Positions 10,801 to 23,999 of a DNA stretch of 64,000 nucleotides are shown here, in pieces. The notes beneath the pieces were generated by a model. It made no database searches. It was not told the DNA's origin and worked only from the letters and a program-made list of their open reading frames with translations. The stretch's first letter is position 1. Each line of letters begins with the position of its first letter. The DNA lies in NCBI RefSeq assembly GCF_027595985.1, contig NC_073311.1, positions 44,333,539-44,397,538 of the forward strand, in the 5' to 3' direction. This DNA comes from Sorex araneus. Its lineage: Eukaryota; Chordata; Mammalia; Eulipotyphla; Soricidae. Made by a program: the position numbers and the translations under genes.

Positions 10801-13800
10801 GATATTGATTGTAATGGGTTATTGTACTTATCACATGTAAGTAATTAGTTTTTCCAGTTAGATTTGAATATATATTTTTCTAAGTATCTCTCAAAGCATT
10901 TTTGACTGATCAAGTAGACAAGAAATTCTGAGAGAGAGCAAATACAGTTTTGTTTTCAATTTATGCATTCCTTCCAGCTTTCTTGGAACTTAATACATGA
11001 ACACAAAAGAATAAACTCACAATTAACTGGAATCAATCTAAACCAGAGTCCTCTAATAATTGAAATTCACTTTTTGAGTCAACCTTCCCATCACTCAACA
11101 TTTAGGGAAAAGATTCTCATAGCAACAAAACAAGTAGATGAAAATTTGGTTTAAAAATTGACAAGGCAACTTCTGGAAGACGTCTCTGGAATCAGTACAG
11201 ATGAGTAATTTCCTAGGGTCCCCACAGTTTGTTAGGTATATGACCCTTGGGGGACTGGGTAGACGATTCCGGGAAGCAGTTAGAGGAAAAGGTGGAGTCA
11301 CCAGCTGGACCAAAAGAGGCTTGTGTTCTTACAACCGGCCCTAAATCAGATCATCCCTGAGTACTAACACTTCCCTGACTCACACACATGGACAAAACTA
11401 AGTTTTCATAAAGCACCTTTGCCCTCTATTGAGAAGCAGAGAAAACTGTGAATTTGGTAATTGAATTTCCTGGGTTCAAATACTTGGTCTTTTTTTTTTT
11501 TTTTGATCAGTTGTGTCACCTTAAAACAGTGACCTGATTTCTCTGCCCCTTGGTTTCCTCATCTGTTAAATGGTAGGATACTTCTTGAACTTCAGTGAGC
11601 TAATATATTTGAGTTCCTAAAAGAACTGGAAATATTTTTATCTCAAAACCCTTATCTCAGATAGTGGCCTGAATCTAAACAACAGATTCAGGGCCCTGGA
11701 ATGGTTTCTAGCAATTCACATAATTATACTGCACACTACAATGTAAATATCTGGTTATGAATCAGGTACTGCTGTTAGCCTTTGACTTCAAATGGTCAAT
11801 TTTAACTATGGTTAGTGGGAAGGAAGTCAGAAGGCAATTGTTTAAATTCAATTTCCTTAAGATAGAAAATTCCAGGTTCCAGTGAAACCTGATTATACTT
11901 TGGGGGCAGTAAAATACTGCAACCTGGAAATTAAGATGCTTTGATGTCAAAATAGTCAGGACTGACAACACAGATTATGTAATTTAACAGTATTCCCCTT
12001 CAATATGAGGAAATAGAGGATTTCTCCCCCATTGATACCTCAATTCAATATTAAGAGTCAAGTCTCAACCAAGTTACTCCAAATATATGGACAGCAACAA
12101 ACAATATTACAGCAATGCCAGTCAACCTGTGAAACACTAACAAGAGTTCCTAATGGACATTTGCTGAAGATGAGCAAAGATGTTCTAGATGTCTTTACTA
12201 CTTGTCCCTGATGTAACCACGCAGACCCTGAGGTTTCTCCAATTTTACCCTAATAGTTGTCACCACACATAGTACAGTGTTACAGATTGTCAATTACACA
12301 TTGGGAGAGAGGGTGCCAGAAAGACACAGAATATAATAAACTAAATGATGATATTGGAAATACTCATGTGTCAAGATATCTAGAACCACTGCCAAGGTTG
12401 GCGCCAGGTACAGAACTCAAGTTCTTCCTTCCATCCCTCTTCCACACATTTTTTGTAGGGAAAACATATGTCATAAAGTAGATGTCCTTTCTGCTATCCA
12501 GGTTCATTTATAACCCTCCAAACTCAGTCTCACCATAGTATCAGAGAGGTTTTTGTTATATTGTAACCATTGGCATTTATTACTACTGATAATTTCATGT
12601 TTTCCATTGAATCTCAGGACCTGGAAGCCTGAGAACTATACTGACCAGATTTCCTTGCCTCCAAGGTTGTCTAAATATGATTCCCTCTCTAGATATAATT
12701 TATGCTTTGCCAGTAAAGCTCCCTGACATAAGGTATAGAAAGTGGAAGAAAGATTGAAATCATTCATTACATTTAGAAGGTGCAGCATGAGGCACCATGC
12801 ATGATTCTGTAGTGGATTTCTGAGGTATATCTGCATCAATAGGAAGAAAGATTCCTATTCTGGACAACTTTGAAATTTTGTGATTCTTGGTATCACAGCT
12901 TAAAAACTACTGATAGCCCTTCAGACTTTTGCCCTTCTTATTCTTCACAGAGATTTTTATAAGCACTTGGTTATGCAAATGAAAAATATCAGTCAGTGAC
13001 TTGTATCTTACTAGATGAACTCTGCCTGATGGGAGTAGTCTGCCGTCACAATTGTGTAATTTGATGTAAGGAATTTTCCGGGCTTCAGCTGCCACTTGGG
13101 CAAGTGATACACTTGGCAATGATAACCAATGAGTTTCCCTCAAGTTATAATATCTGCAAAACCCTAGTAATCTATACATTTTGTCATAGATTTGTGAGCA
13201 AGTGGAGAGAGAGGTCAGAAGACTTGCATTTAAAAATCTAATTATGTCCTGCAGCTAAAGTATATGATCCTTTAAATAACCACAAAATTTCTCCCATAGT
13301 TGAAAGATATCCAAGTCTTGCTTACAAACATGGGTGTGATAAAGACTGTCGATCCTGTAGACGTTGCTCCTGAAAAATAATACAGAGTGCATGTTTGCCC
13401 TTTCATTATAAGAGCAGAATTTCATTATAAGAGCAGAATTTACTTTTCCCAGATTCACTCCCCAAAGTCTAGTGCAGTATCTACCCTCTTCCAACACCCA
13501 AGTCTCAATGTCTTCTCTTTCTCTTCAACTTAAAGGAGAGTAATTCTTCTATGATGGCTCTATTATCCTCCCATACACTCTTTTCTTTACAACTAAAATA
13601 AATAACTCTAGAAGAAGGTTTGTGGGAGATGTAATCAGTCACGGCATCTCCTAAGTTAGTGATCAACCCCACCCCTAACTCCCACCAAATATTCCTGCAT
13701 ATTTTCCAGTTCAAGGTACCCTGGGTTACTTCCAATGGTGGTTAAATTTTCTACAATTCACTTCAAAGCTGAGGAAGACCAATGTGTGTATGTGTGATAA

Positions 13801-13900
13801 ACATGGATTTGCCTGAGTACTAAGACTCCTCAACCAATGATTGACCAGAGAGTGTTAAGTATTCCAGCGCCCCAGCTCCTGGATGGAATAGCTTGAGAAT
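10801..13900. other. Intergenic sequence with one MIR-like trace
   Basis: About 11440-11640 carries a MIR-like core (cctgggttcaaatacttggt ... ggtttcctcatctgttaaat) split by a T tract. A perfect 20-bp tandem duplication (ttcattataagagcagaatt) lies at about 13404-13443. Nothing else is recognised; ORFs of up to 90 codons have no family signal. Confidence 0.55.
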
Positions 13901-13913
13901 TAAGCAGAATATT

Positions 13914-14185
13914 TTCTCTTCCTTCTCCTTCTCCTCCCCTTCTCCTTCTCCTCCCCTTCTCCTCTTCCTCCTCCTTCTTCTCCTCCTCCTCTTCCTCTTC
14001 TTCTTCTTCTTCTCCTTCTCCTTCTCCTCCTCCTCCTCCTCCTCCTCTTCCTCCTCCTCCTCCTCCTCCTCCTCCTCCTCCTCCTCCTCCTTCTTCTTCT
14101 TCTTCTTCTTCTTCTTCTTCTTCTTCTTCTTCTTCTTCTTCTTCTTCTTCTTCTTCTTCTTCTTCTTCTTCTTTCTTTCTTATTC
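13914..14185. repeat. Pyrimidine microsatellite (CTT/CTC/CCT)n
   Basis: About 270 bp of nearly pure pyrimidine on the plus strand: first CTC/CTT mixes, then (CCT)n, then a long (CTT)n at about 14091-14172. It sits directly beyond the 3' end of the minus-strand SINE fragment at 14222-14335, so on the minus strand it is an expanded GAA/GGA-rich poly(A) tail. The Ser/Phe-repeat ORF over it is not a gene. Confidence 0.95.
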
Positions 14186-14221
14186 TTTTTTTCTACTTCT
14201 GCTTCTTCTCTCTCTTGTTTT

Positions 14222-14335
14222 TTTTACTTACCCCTATCTCTGCACCAAGGGATCACTCCTGAGGAAGCTCAGTGTATCATATGGGGTGCCTGAAACCAAA
14301 CCCAGGGTGCAAGGCAAGCACCCTATTTGCTCCAG
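14222..14335 (-). repeat. Sor-type SINE fragment
   Basis: Minus-strand copy with gcaaggcaagcaccctattt, aaaccaaacccagggtgc and gggatcactcctgaggaagc, the SINE mid-section. Its tail runs into the pyrimidine microsatellite. Confidence 0.7.
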
Positions 14336-14339
14336 TCAG

Positions 14340-17300
14340 AAAGCAGGATGTTTTCTATATGTTTTTCATAGTTTTCACATGGGATTTGAAGCCCAGTGAC
14401 ACTTACTGGTAACACACTTAATGACACACACTTTGTCAGCTGCCTTCCCTTCCAACCTCTCTTCCTGAATAACCATATACATTTGAGTCCTTGCCTCAGA
14501 GTCTACTTCTGAGAAACTTCGGAAGAGCATCAAGTTGACTGTAGGCTTTTCTTCATGCCAGTCCCTTACATTCAGGCAAATGTGATGGTGATAATTTTTA
14601 TATGCAGAAAAGGAAATAAATTCCTGGAATTAGAGTTAAAGAGTAGCCTCTGTTGAGGGATTTTATAAACAGCATGGAGTCTCTAACTAAGAGCAAGAAG
14701 AAGACAAAAAGATAAAATACTCATGTATAAAACTCTGACCTGTAACTAGGATCCAAAGACATCTATAGCTCTTGTTATCTTCATTATCTGTTAGCTCCTC
14801 ATTATCATTTTTTCCCTGGATCATACAAGTCATTCTTTTTTTATTCATTGATTCAATCATATATTCACTCATTCAACAGTCAAAATCATTTCAGAAAGGC
14901 ATATGCTATGTTGGTAGCTGTTTTCAGTGGTGGGAAGAAGAGACCAACAGAGCGGAGTCCTGGAACTTAAGATGTTTCCAGGGCAGAGGCCCTAAACAGA
15001 AGCCCCTGGGGTACCAAGTACACCTCCCCACTTAGGGCCCCTTGGCTGGAGGCTTTGTCAAGAGGTCTTTACTTGGCTCTGGAAGGGATCGGCTGCACAC
15101 TGTATTTGGCTCACTCAAAGCAAACAAGCAATAATGTAATGGCAGAAAGCCTCATAAAAATGGTTATTTCTATTCCCGGACTTCTCTAGGGTTCCATCTA
15201 ATTTATAAACATTGTTTTATGAAAAATTGAGATCATTCTTGGAAGTGCCCAGAGAGAGTGACCTTTGCTTGTTTTGGTGCAGTGTTTGTGTGTGAATGTG
15301 TACATGGCTATTGTTGCTAAGGAGGTGAAAGCCAGCCTGGGGTAATGGCTGCCTTTCCATTCTAAATATTCCCTCCATGGTGTAACTGACACCCCCGCCC
15401 CCACTCCATACTTAGGTCTCCCCAAACGGAAAGGAATGGAGTCAGCTGCCTTGCTGAGAGCCTGGGCAAAGAGGAGCCCCTACAGCACAACGAAGACAAA
15501 TTCTACAGATGCTTCCAGACCCAAACATGCAAAGGATGATCTGACTGACCTAGTTTCTCAAGAACACCTCAACTAACATCTTATGAGGGGGTGGGCAGGC
15601 ATGAATATCAACCTCTGTCTCTAGGGCCATGCATCCAATTCCAGAATTCTGAGCTGACAGAAACTTGGGGTGGTGAGTGGGATTTTAGCAAAGGGGGACT
15701 TAGAGACTCAGGTTCAGTGCGGTGCAGGAAAGCTACCCCAGGAGAACTCAGCCTCAGGGTGAAGAGGGCTGCAGAAGAGTTGCTTCGCAGCTCTGTCATT
15801 GAACTTGTCATGTGGCCCTGGATGCATCACTTAGCCTCTCTAGACATCAATAAAAATATTTCTGTCATATTTGGGGAACTTATTAAGCAAATATGATGTG
15901 TGTAAAATGTATAGCAGGTAGCCCTTGCCAAGTATCTGGTGAACTCTTTTCTTTGTGTGGAATTTCCTCTCCTCAGCTGAATCACGCCTCCTGTTACTGA
16001 AGCTTCTTTTCAAGTATTAATTCAGTTCATAAGTCTTCTCTGTCCCCCATCTGAAAATGCAACCTTTTGCCTGTTCTTGATCTACCCATTTCCTTCCCTT
16101 CCTTTCCTTCATAATATTTATCATTACCTGTAATCATGTGATATCTATAATTTTCTTTTTCACTTTCTCTCCCTTGAGTAGAATGTATGAGGGCGAAAGC
16201 TTTGTTGTTTGTGGTTGTAAACCTAATGTCCATAATGATTTCAAGCGTGCAATTTTATTAATTAAACCAACAATTATTGTGCACTGCTATGACTTTCTAT
16301 ATAAAGGCAATGTGTATATTCTGGACTATTTCAGAAACAGGGAAGTCCAGATGAAATCTAAATGTTTCTAAAATCCCCCCAACCAAAATTTTCCTGACTT
16401 GGTTAACCTTGAGAAAAGAATGCACACGATACCCAGAGATGCCAGTTAAGAAATCCTTTATTCCAGGGGCATCTTTTTAACTTGATCTACCCCACTTGTC
16501 TTGTGCCACAGCCTTTTTTGTTTAGCCCTGGTGCATTTTAGAAGGAACTTACTCCACTTTAGGGTTATTTGTTTTACTGCTAATGAACTGATGGCCCATC
16601 TGAAAGGAAATATCCTTAATTGCAGTTCCTTTGAAGCCCAGTGGAGGAACTTTCAGTGGTCTGCACAGCTCCCTAGAGACTTCGCTAGAGCCATTACCTC
16701 AAGTCCTTGAGGTAATAGATATGGCCCAATCATAGAGCCAGAGTACATAAGAACGAACTTAGAGGACACATTTCAAGAAAAGGTTGATACAACTAGTCCT
16801 AAGAGTACCTGAGTGGGGCCCTCTGGACAAGCTAGTCTTTTAACTGGTCTTCCATGGTCTAACTCTGAGTTAAACAAGCATTGAATGGTAAAGATAGGAG
16901 CATCAGTGAAATCTCAACAAATAGTGTAACTCTACCCATTCTTTAAGGCCTTTGGTGCTCCTATTGGACTTTTATGTTAAAGCAAGGTTAAGAGAAGAAA
17001 ACAGAAATTAACATAAGTGAAGTAGGTGACATCGGTTCGTGCAAGTTCTCAGACACAGAGCTGGGATGGAGTTCTCATTTTCCTTGTTCTGATCTAGGCT
17101 CAGCATACGTTTAAGACAAGGACTAAGTCTAAATTGCTGTCATAAATTCCTCAGCACCTAGGACAGTGCCTGGCACTGTTTTTGGAATAGTCCATATGTG
17201 TCACATTTTAAATTTAAGTATTTGTATTGGGGTAGGGAGCGGGGTGGGGAAAATAGTCAAAAGTCAGAGAGACCAAATGGTTGAGCAGTTCAGCTATCTC

Positions 17301-18550
17301 TGAGCTTTTGCTAAATCCAACTTTGTCTTCAGTTTCCCTTTATCACATTCGTCTCTCAGACCTGGCCATCCGCTCCATGGTTCTTCTTCCCAAAACTTTG
17401 AAATGTCAAATCCAATGGGTACTTGGGGTGGAGGTTGGAATCTATGCATTGTTGCTTCTTCACTCTAGGATATTTTCAAAAATGAAGCAAATTTTAGACC
17501 TGTGATGTCACAGTATGCACATCAGTGGTCAACAATATCTAAGTCACCAATTGAACAGAAACAAACTGTCCCAGTGAACTGACTAGCTAAGTAGGACAAC
17601 ACATCACTGGAAAGGGATAAAATGATAGGGAGCACTGGGGAGGCAAAATGGACTTGAACCTCTGAGGTTCAAATTCTGTAGAGAAGTGGTGCATTCTGTG
17701 AATCTGAGTTTTAGCAAGTCGGTCTCCTAATGAATTCTGATAACACCAAATATAAAAGTTCTCATGAAGGAGCTAAAAGGTGAAATTCTAGTCACGAGAA
17801 AACCTTTGGGTAACTATGAAAACTTGTCCAATTTACTTGACCTCCCTTTTGTGTGACTTTCTTATCAGGACAAGGAGGGTATAATTCAAAACGTGTAAAA
17901 TGAGAACTCGATGACTCAATACAGCTTCCAAAAAAGTTGGCCATTGCCACATTTCTTCAGAGCTTTTGGCCTTCTTATTTATGTAGATCTATTAATTCTA
18001 TCAAGCACATTAAAATCAGCCATATTCCACATTCCAAATTAAATGTAATTTAAATAAACTACAAAATTATTTAATACACTTGATTGGTTGGTATGTTACA
18101 TTTTGTAGACATCTAATTATATATTGATTTAATTTTATAATTTTCTTTATACATTTTGAGCCAAACTTCTTTTTTTTCAGGCCCCAAACATGTTTATGGA
18201 CTTTTAAAAAAATTAGGTCCTAGATATGAGTTTAGTGCCTAATAGATAAAACAGTCCTCATTTTGTGGCCAAGAGAATAGTTTAACGGGCATGAAACTAG
18301 CCAGGGATTAGCTTGATAGGAATACAAGCAGCTTAGCCCTTGGAATCTTATATTCTACCCATTTTTCAACCTGGACCTGGCATTGCTACCCTATCTTTCA
18401 TAAGAAAAAAATGTAAGATACTATCTAACCCAACTTTTATTATTTTATTAACTATAACCTCCCTGTCTTCAAAGCATAACTCTGGCATATCAAACTGGCT
18501 GACATGTCTGGGTAATTGACTCCATTTGGTGATCTAAAATTATCCATTTG
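14340..18550. other. Intergenic sequence, no gene seen
   Basis: Unique-looking sequence. Weak MIR/L2-like traces at about 15790-15860 (cctggatgcatcacttagcc) and 17140-17195 (cacctaggacagtgcctggc). ORFs of up to 101 codons (15591-15896) show no recognisable domain or splice context. Confidence 0.55.
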
Positions 18551-18551
18551 T

Positions 18552-18716
18552 GGGCCAGAGAGATTGTACAGTAGGTAGGGGTCTTCCTATGCATGCAGCC
18601 GACCCAAGTTTGATCCCTGGCACCACATATATGGTCCCTTGAACCCCACCATGAGTGATCCTTGAGTGCAGAGCCAGGAGTAAGCTCTGAGAACTGAAAA
18701 TATGGCAAAAAACAAC
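18552..18716 (+). repeat. Sor-type SINE, diverged
   Basis: gggccagagagattgtacag head, tttgatccctggcaccac B-box region, gagtgcagagccaggagtaa mid-section. Confidence 0.75.
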
Positions 18717-19269
18717 CAAAAGTAAGAGAATAAATTAATGAATGAGTGAATGAATATAAAAAAGTGTCTATTTGTGATAGGGAGTGAAGGCTTGGTTAAG
18801 GCCAAGTCTTAGCTTCTGTCTTGACTTGCTTAAATTCAAGGGACATATAGAACAATGAATTCCCAATGCCTCCATGATAATAGATCTATATTATTATAAT
18901 AGGAATTCTTTCACTGTGGTTTTAGAAATTTTCTTCATATCATATAAAGTTAATATCTGTAAATGAAAGAAGGAATGGGAGAGAGAGAAAGAGAGAGAAA
19001 CAGGATATGTTCAACTAAATTGAAATCTTCTGGGGTGTGTAATCTACTCTTGGAAAGGGGTCATCACTTGGAAAGTAGGGAGAAAGAGAAAACACATTTT
19101 GTAAACAGATCCTTACTGTCTGGCTTAGATTATTTTCCTCACACATGGGAACTAGAATTAACTATTGATGTCTAAGGAGTTCTGTACACTAGAATTTACA
19201 TTATCAAGGTGATGCTCTCACATGGGCATGCTGTCGTCTCCCACTGATAGAGCTTACTGGTACCAGTAA

Positions 19270-19390
19270 GCCTCATCTAGCTAGAATCTAAGTTCTGTGA
19301 AGACAAGTATCACTTCTCTTCCATCTAGCATTCTGTCTCCTGGATATTGCCAAGACCTGGTTTGCAACAAATGTTTAACAAATAAACTAA
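19270..19390 (+). repeat. L2/MIR-like ancient repeat end
   Basis: agaatctaagttctgtgaag, acaagtatc and caacaaatgtttaacaaata follow the pattern of the common mammalian L2-type 3' end. Diverged. Confidence 0.5.
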
Positions 19391-19678
19391 ACCAATTAAC
19401 TTGATGATTTTATAGTGCTACTAAGTAACAATAAAGAAAATTAATAGAAACCGAGAAAATTTGAAATCATATTCCCAAGAGAAGTAGATAAGCAATTATG
19501 ACCAAATCAAATCACACATTTTTTATATCTTAGATTAAGACAAAACAATTACAAAATATATAGCTTCTTTAGGCAAAATTTTGACTATGCCATTATGTGA
19601 TTTACATGAAATTATCATCAATCAAGCTCTGGGCATGGGATATATCACACTATGCCTATACATAAATTTTGCATAATT

Positions 19679-19835
19679 ACAGCCAGAGAGACAGTACAGG
19701 GGTAAGGTTCTTGCCTTGCACAAGACTGACCCTGGTTCAATCCCCGAAACCACATACGGACCCTCCAGCAGTGTCAGGAATACTCTACACAGTGAACCAG
19801 GAGTAAGTCCTGAGCACTATCAGACACAGTCTCAA
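19679..19835 (+). repeat. Sor-type SINE, diverged
   Basis: cagccagagagacagtacag head, cttgccttgcacaagactga, ggttcaatccccgaaaccac, and caggagtaagtcctgagcac. Confidence 0.78.
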
Positions 19836-20173
19836 CCCATGCCCAAATTTCCCAACATCATAAACATTTCTATTGGTTAGTATTTTTTTAGGGAAGGTCT
19901 CTTACTTTTTCAAATAATGCTCTCATATTTTGAAGGAACAGGTCTAATTGATTGTATTTTAATTTCTGTGCCAAATCCCAATATACAGGACTATACAATT
20001 TATATTTTCCAAGGACAAATATATCTGTCACTTTAGACTGAATACACAGGATGGTTTAATTTTTGTTTACATATGGGAACAAAATATTCCTCTGAGACTA
20101 TAAATCCACAGGTAATTAAAAATAATTTATAAAAATATAATACCATTTATAAAAAGACCACTAATATTAGTAG

Positions 20174-20603
20174 ACCACCAGAACCTAGCTACAGCCATGC
20201 TCGAGGTCCCTCTCCACACTTTCAGACAGGCCTCACGCATGAAGGTACCGGCAGAGGAACCCAGGTGTGTGTAATTCCATCAATGGTCAGCACCCAGAGA
20301 CTTAAAAGCAAGCTCCCAGAAGCAATATTTTGTAGCCTACCTCTCCCTCTGGGAGAAACTGGCACGCTACTGAGAGTTTCCTGCCCATATGGGACAGCCT
20401 TGCAAGCTTCCCATGGTGTATTCATATGCTAAAGCCAGTAACAAGCTGGATCCCATTCCCCTGACCCTGAAAGAGCCTCCAATGCGACATCATTGGGAGG
20501 GCGGTGCCGAGAGAGACTTCTAACATCTCAGGGAAAGGACAAGAGGAGAGGTTACTGAGCCCGCTCGAGAAATCGATGATTAATGGGGATTTTGTGATTC
20601 GTG
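20174..20603 (+). mobile_element. RTE-derived non-autonomous element, type C
   Basis: 5' section agaacctagctacagccatg and gcagaggaacccaggtgtgt (short subtype). Then actctccctctgggag-like and ctgaaagagcctccaatgcg RTE upstream block, then the shared 3' module (gagcccgctcgagaaatcga) with an ATTTTGTGATTCGTG end. The 11-bp duplication aatattagtag is at 20163-20173 and 20604-20614. Confidence 0.9.
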
Positions 20604-20909
20604 AATATTAGTAGTGTCTTATTATAGTTAAGAAAAAAAACACATGAAATTAGTGTATAAATGACAAAAGTAAGTACAAGTTTGTCCAGTATCCGGTTTC
20701 TAGGAATCTTATACCATATCTGTTTTAACTTATTCAAAGAGTTCTTCCAGTGGTTAGAGGGTCCATTCCTTTTCTAATCCTATCTCAGAGTTTAGAATCT
20801 CAGTCTTATTTCTCAAATCATTTGTAAAACTGAGCATTTCCCTAATTCCCCAACATATCTCACACACATTTCACTTGATGGAGAACCCTGCTGCTTTCTT
20901 TTCTATTTT

Positions 20910-21075
20910 TTGTTTTGTTCTGGTTTGCTTTGGGATCACACCCAGCAATTCTCAGGTCTTCCTCCTGGCAGACCCAGTGGACCACATAGGGTACTCAGAA
21001 TCGAACCCAGGGGAAGTTGGTGGGGTAAGGAGTGGTGCTCTTGCATGGCAAGCACTGTACTATCACTCCACCCCC
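20910..21075 (-). repeat. Sor-type SINE
   Basis: Reverse complement has the gtgatagtacagtgcttgcc head, gggttcgattctgagtaccc B-box region and a T/C-rich (A-rich on minus) tail at 20890-20915. Confidence 0.8.
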
Positions 21076-21094
21076 TCTTGAATATTTTCACAAG

Positions 21095-21212
21095 TGTGCT
21101 CCCAGCAGTACTCAATACTTGGGGACTATTTGGATCATGTCTGGGGAGAAGGATAGAAGTGCTGGAGATTCAACTCATGTGCGACAGCCCTTTGATCTGT
21201 CTCTCCAAATCC
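21095..21212 (-). repeat. Older SINE fragment of the same superfamily
   Basis: agcagtactcaatacttggg, gtctggggagaaggatagaa and gagattcaactcatgtgcga parallel the order of motifs in the minus-strand Sor SINE, heavily diverged. Confidence 0.45.
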
Positions 21213-21324
21213 TGGCTTTTTAGCCATATATATCTCTAGTATATCTTCACCTTTCTAAGAATACCCAATTCTGGTTGGTATCTATGTACTCTGAATTCTG
21301 TGAATAGTCTGGGTTCAGTGGCAT

Positions 21325-21640
21325 CTGCTTTGAGAAGAGAGATTAACCAGTCGGGATGGGAGATGTGTGCTGAAAATAGATAATGGACCAAACGTGATGA
21401 CCTCTCAGTATCTGTATTGCAAACCATAATGCCCAAAAGTAGAGAGAGTATGGGGAATATTGTCTGCCATGGAGGCAGGGGGAGGGTGGGAAAGGGGGGG
21501 GGGTATACCAGGAATATTGGTGGTGGGGAATGTGCACTGGTGGAGGGATGGGTGTTTGATCATTGTGTGATTGTGACCCAAACATGAAAGCTTATAACTA
21601 TCTCACGGTGAGTCAATAAAATTTTAAAATAAAGAGGAGT
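21325..21640 (+). mobile_element. L1 3'-UTR fragment
   Basis: gggagatgtgtgctgaaaat, ggaccaaacgtgatgacctc, a G-rich tract at about 21476-21508, tgcactggtggagggatggg, and a terminal tcaataaaattttaaaat. Part of the same subfamily as 42170-42800. Confidence 0.85.
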
Positions 21641-22329
21641 GATAGCAGTCATCGCATTATGGAAGTCTGTTCTGTGAAACACCAGTGTTTTATATAAGCC
21701 CGGAGGAGAGAAGGATTTCCAAGCCAAATAAATCTAGGAAGAATTGACAAATTAGCCAGTGTCCCTCAACTGCTCCTTTCTACTGAGGAATCTCACATGG
21801 AAAAGCAAATATGCAAATTTGCAAATTCTTTAGGTGAATAACAGTGGCCTGGAACTGCACCCCTGTGAGTTCCTTGCCCCCATTTCTTCACTTGTAAAGT
21901 GGATAATGGTACCAGAGCCTCTCTCATAGGACTACTGGGGGAATTAAATTAGTCCCACTTTTTGGAGATCACACACTTACCTCTTGCCAAGAACAGTGTG
22001 GCCATGCCCTGTGTTTTCTGGGCGCCACAAAGTCAAGAAAAGGCTCTGAGTTTTGAAGGGAGGACGCCTTTCGGTTTTGCTGAAGCCAGAGTTCCCAACC
22101 GTAATTAATCAGGGAGCCCTTTCATGGAATTAATATCTATGGAATCATTTGGAAAACACTGCTGGGAAAGTTTCTAAAAGTCAGAAACTCCGGAAGCCCT
22201 ACTTTTCTATGTAATCCTATGTTGCCCCCAGGTGGACAAAAAGGTCATAGCTGAAGACAGTGAAAGTCCCCAGAGGAGCCTAAAAAAGACAAGATCCCTT
22301 AGCAGAAGCATGACACGCAACTATAATAA

Positions 22330-22500
22330 TTAAACTTAGGAATATGTTCGGTATGGAGACAAGCTTGGAGGTTGTGGTGTGAGGGATGGGATACGTGCAC
22401 TGGTGGTGGGATTGGAGTTTGGATGTTATATGTCCGAGGTGCTATTGTTGGTAGCTTTGTAAATCACTGTGCCTAAATTTTAAAAGAGAAAAAAAGGAAG
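22330..22500 (+). mobile_element. L1 3'-UTR fragment, diverged
   Basis: gggatgggatacgtgcactg, gtggtgggattggagtttgg and an A-rich end. Older copy of the same 3' UTR. Confidence 0.6.
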
Positions 22501-22962
22501 ACGTGAAATTAACAAATAAACACTTTTCTGTTAAGACATTTTTTGAAATAACTTGAAAACAAGTTTTTTTTAATGCTAAGTACAAAATTATATTCAGCCA
22601 GGCAGAGGGAACACAGAATCAAGAATCTGTGTCCCTTCCCTCCCATGTGAAAAAACAGTTTTCACTTCTCTGCCTTACAGGGAATCCTGCCAGGCAGGCA
22701 CCACAGAGGAGATTAACAAATATTTGCAGAATATTTGCTGAAAAAATGGACTTTTCTATAGGCTGGGGCAGAAAATTTGAGTGAATGTTGTCTTTTGGTC
22801 TACTTTTTAAAGAATTCAAGGAACTGTTATAGATCACTCACAATTCTAGGTAATATGGCTTAGAACCTTTTCCCTAGGATAATTCAGAAATTACTAAGGA
22901 AGGAATATAAACTGCTAGCAATTTTAACCAAGTTTTTGGTAGAATAAAAATCCGAAGGTGTG

Positions 22963-23133
22963 GGGCTGGAGCGATAGCACAGTGGGTAGGTCATTTGCCT
23001 TGAACTCGACCGATCCGGGTTCGATTCCCAGTATCCCACATGGCCCCCCAAGCACCTCCAAGACTAATTCCTGAGTGCAGAGCTAGGAGTAACCCCTGTG
23101 AATTGCCGGGTGTGACCCAAAAAGACAAAAAAA
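22963..23133 (+). repeat. Sor-type SINE, near-complete
   Basis: ggggctggagcgatagcaca head, gatccgggttcgattcccag B box, gagtgcagagctaggagtaa, gccgggtgtgacccaaaaag, poly(A). Flanks aaaaatccgaa and aaaaatccaaa suggest an imperfect target-site duplication. Confidence 0.95.
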
Positions 23134-23999
23134 AATCCAAACGTATAAAACAAGTAAGCAGCCAATTAAATTTACCAGAGTCAGCTCTACAAATCTTAAC
23201 AACGCTTTAAGTCATGCTTTCTCTAAAATAACATCATAAAAAAGTGGAGGTAACATCAGTTCTCAATAGGGTTATATCAAAGAAGCAAATACTGTTCAAA
23301 TTTTTTAAATGTTATAGTTCCTCTTCTCATTCACTTTCTTCTTTTCCTCTTCCTTCCTCTTATTCTGATCCTATTTATTCTACATGAGATCTTTTGATGG
23401 CTATAGTTGAGAATAAAGACTTATGTTCAATGATCTAAATGAAAATACAGAGAAAGGATGACTGAGACAAATTGGTCATTGCTTACTTAGGGAACTTTGG
23501 AATAAGCAGCAGTGTCTTTAGGTAAGTTAAGCAAAAGTGGAGGCCTATAAGAAAGAGCCCTGGAATCTGAGTACCCATGGGGAGAAGGAATAAAATTATG
23601 AATGCTTAAGATTCTTCAGCAGCAGAAGTTCATGAACATTAGTCATCCAGCATAAATAGAAATCATTTCCAGTGACAGTTTTCATATCTGTTTGCACTGC
23701 TAAATTCCAAGTGGGGATGGGGAGACTGGTCGGCCAGACTGAGACCATATGTGTACCAAATATTTTCTGTTTGTTCCTCCAAGTCTATTCTAACCTTTCT
23801 CCACCTTTTATTCTGTTGGACTCCTTGTCCAACAGAACATACACAGAAACAGGAGGATCCTACCTACTGACTTGTAGTTGAATTCAGTCCAAGAAGAGGG
23901 TCATAGCAGACTGGAGACAGTGAAGGAAAAGATCAGAGGTGTTTATTCCCCACACCTCCCTGCTGGGCCTAACCCCTCCATTCAAAATTTTTGCTTTAA

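Noticed and set aside
13404..13443. Perfect 20-bp tandem duplication
   Set aside because: Real, but short tandem duplications of this size are common by replication slippage; not worth a separate finding.
13893..14399. 168-codon plus-strand ORF rich in Phe and Ser
   Set aside because: It is translation of a CTT/CTC microsatellite and a SINE fragment; no gene.
15591..15896. 101-codon plus ORF overlapping a 67-codon minus ORF
   Set aside because: No recognisable domain, no exon-type borders, and part of it overlaps a MIR-like trace.
22963..23050. tRNA-like A and B boxes, possible tRNA gene
   Set aside because: It is the head of the Sor SINE, followed by SINE body and A-rich tail, and repeated many times. 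No complete cloverleaf tRNA gene was seen in the window.
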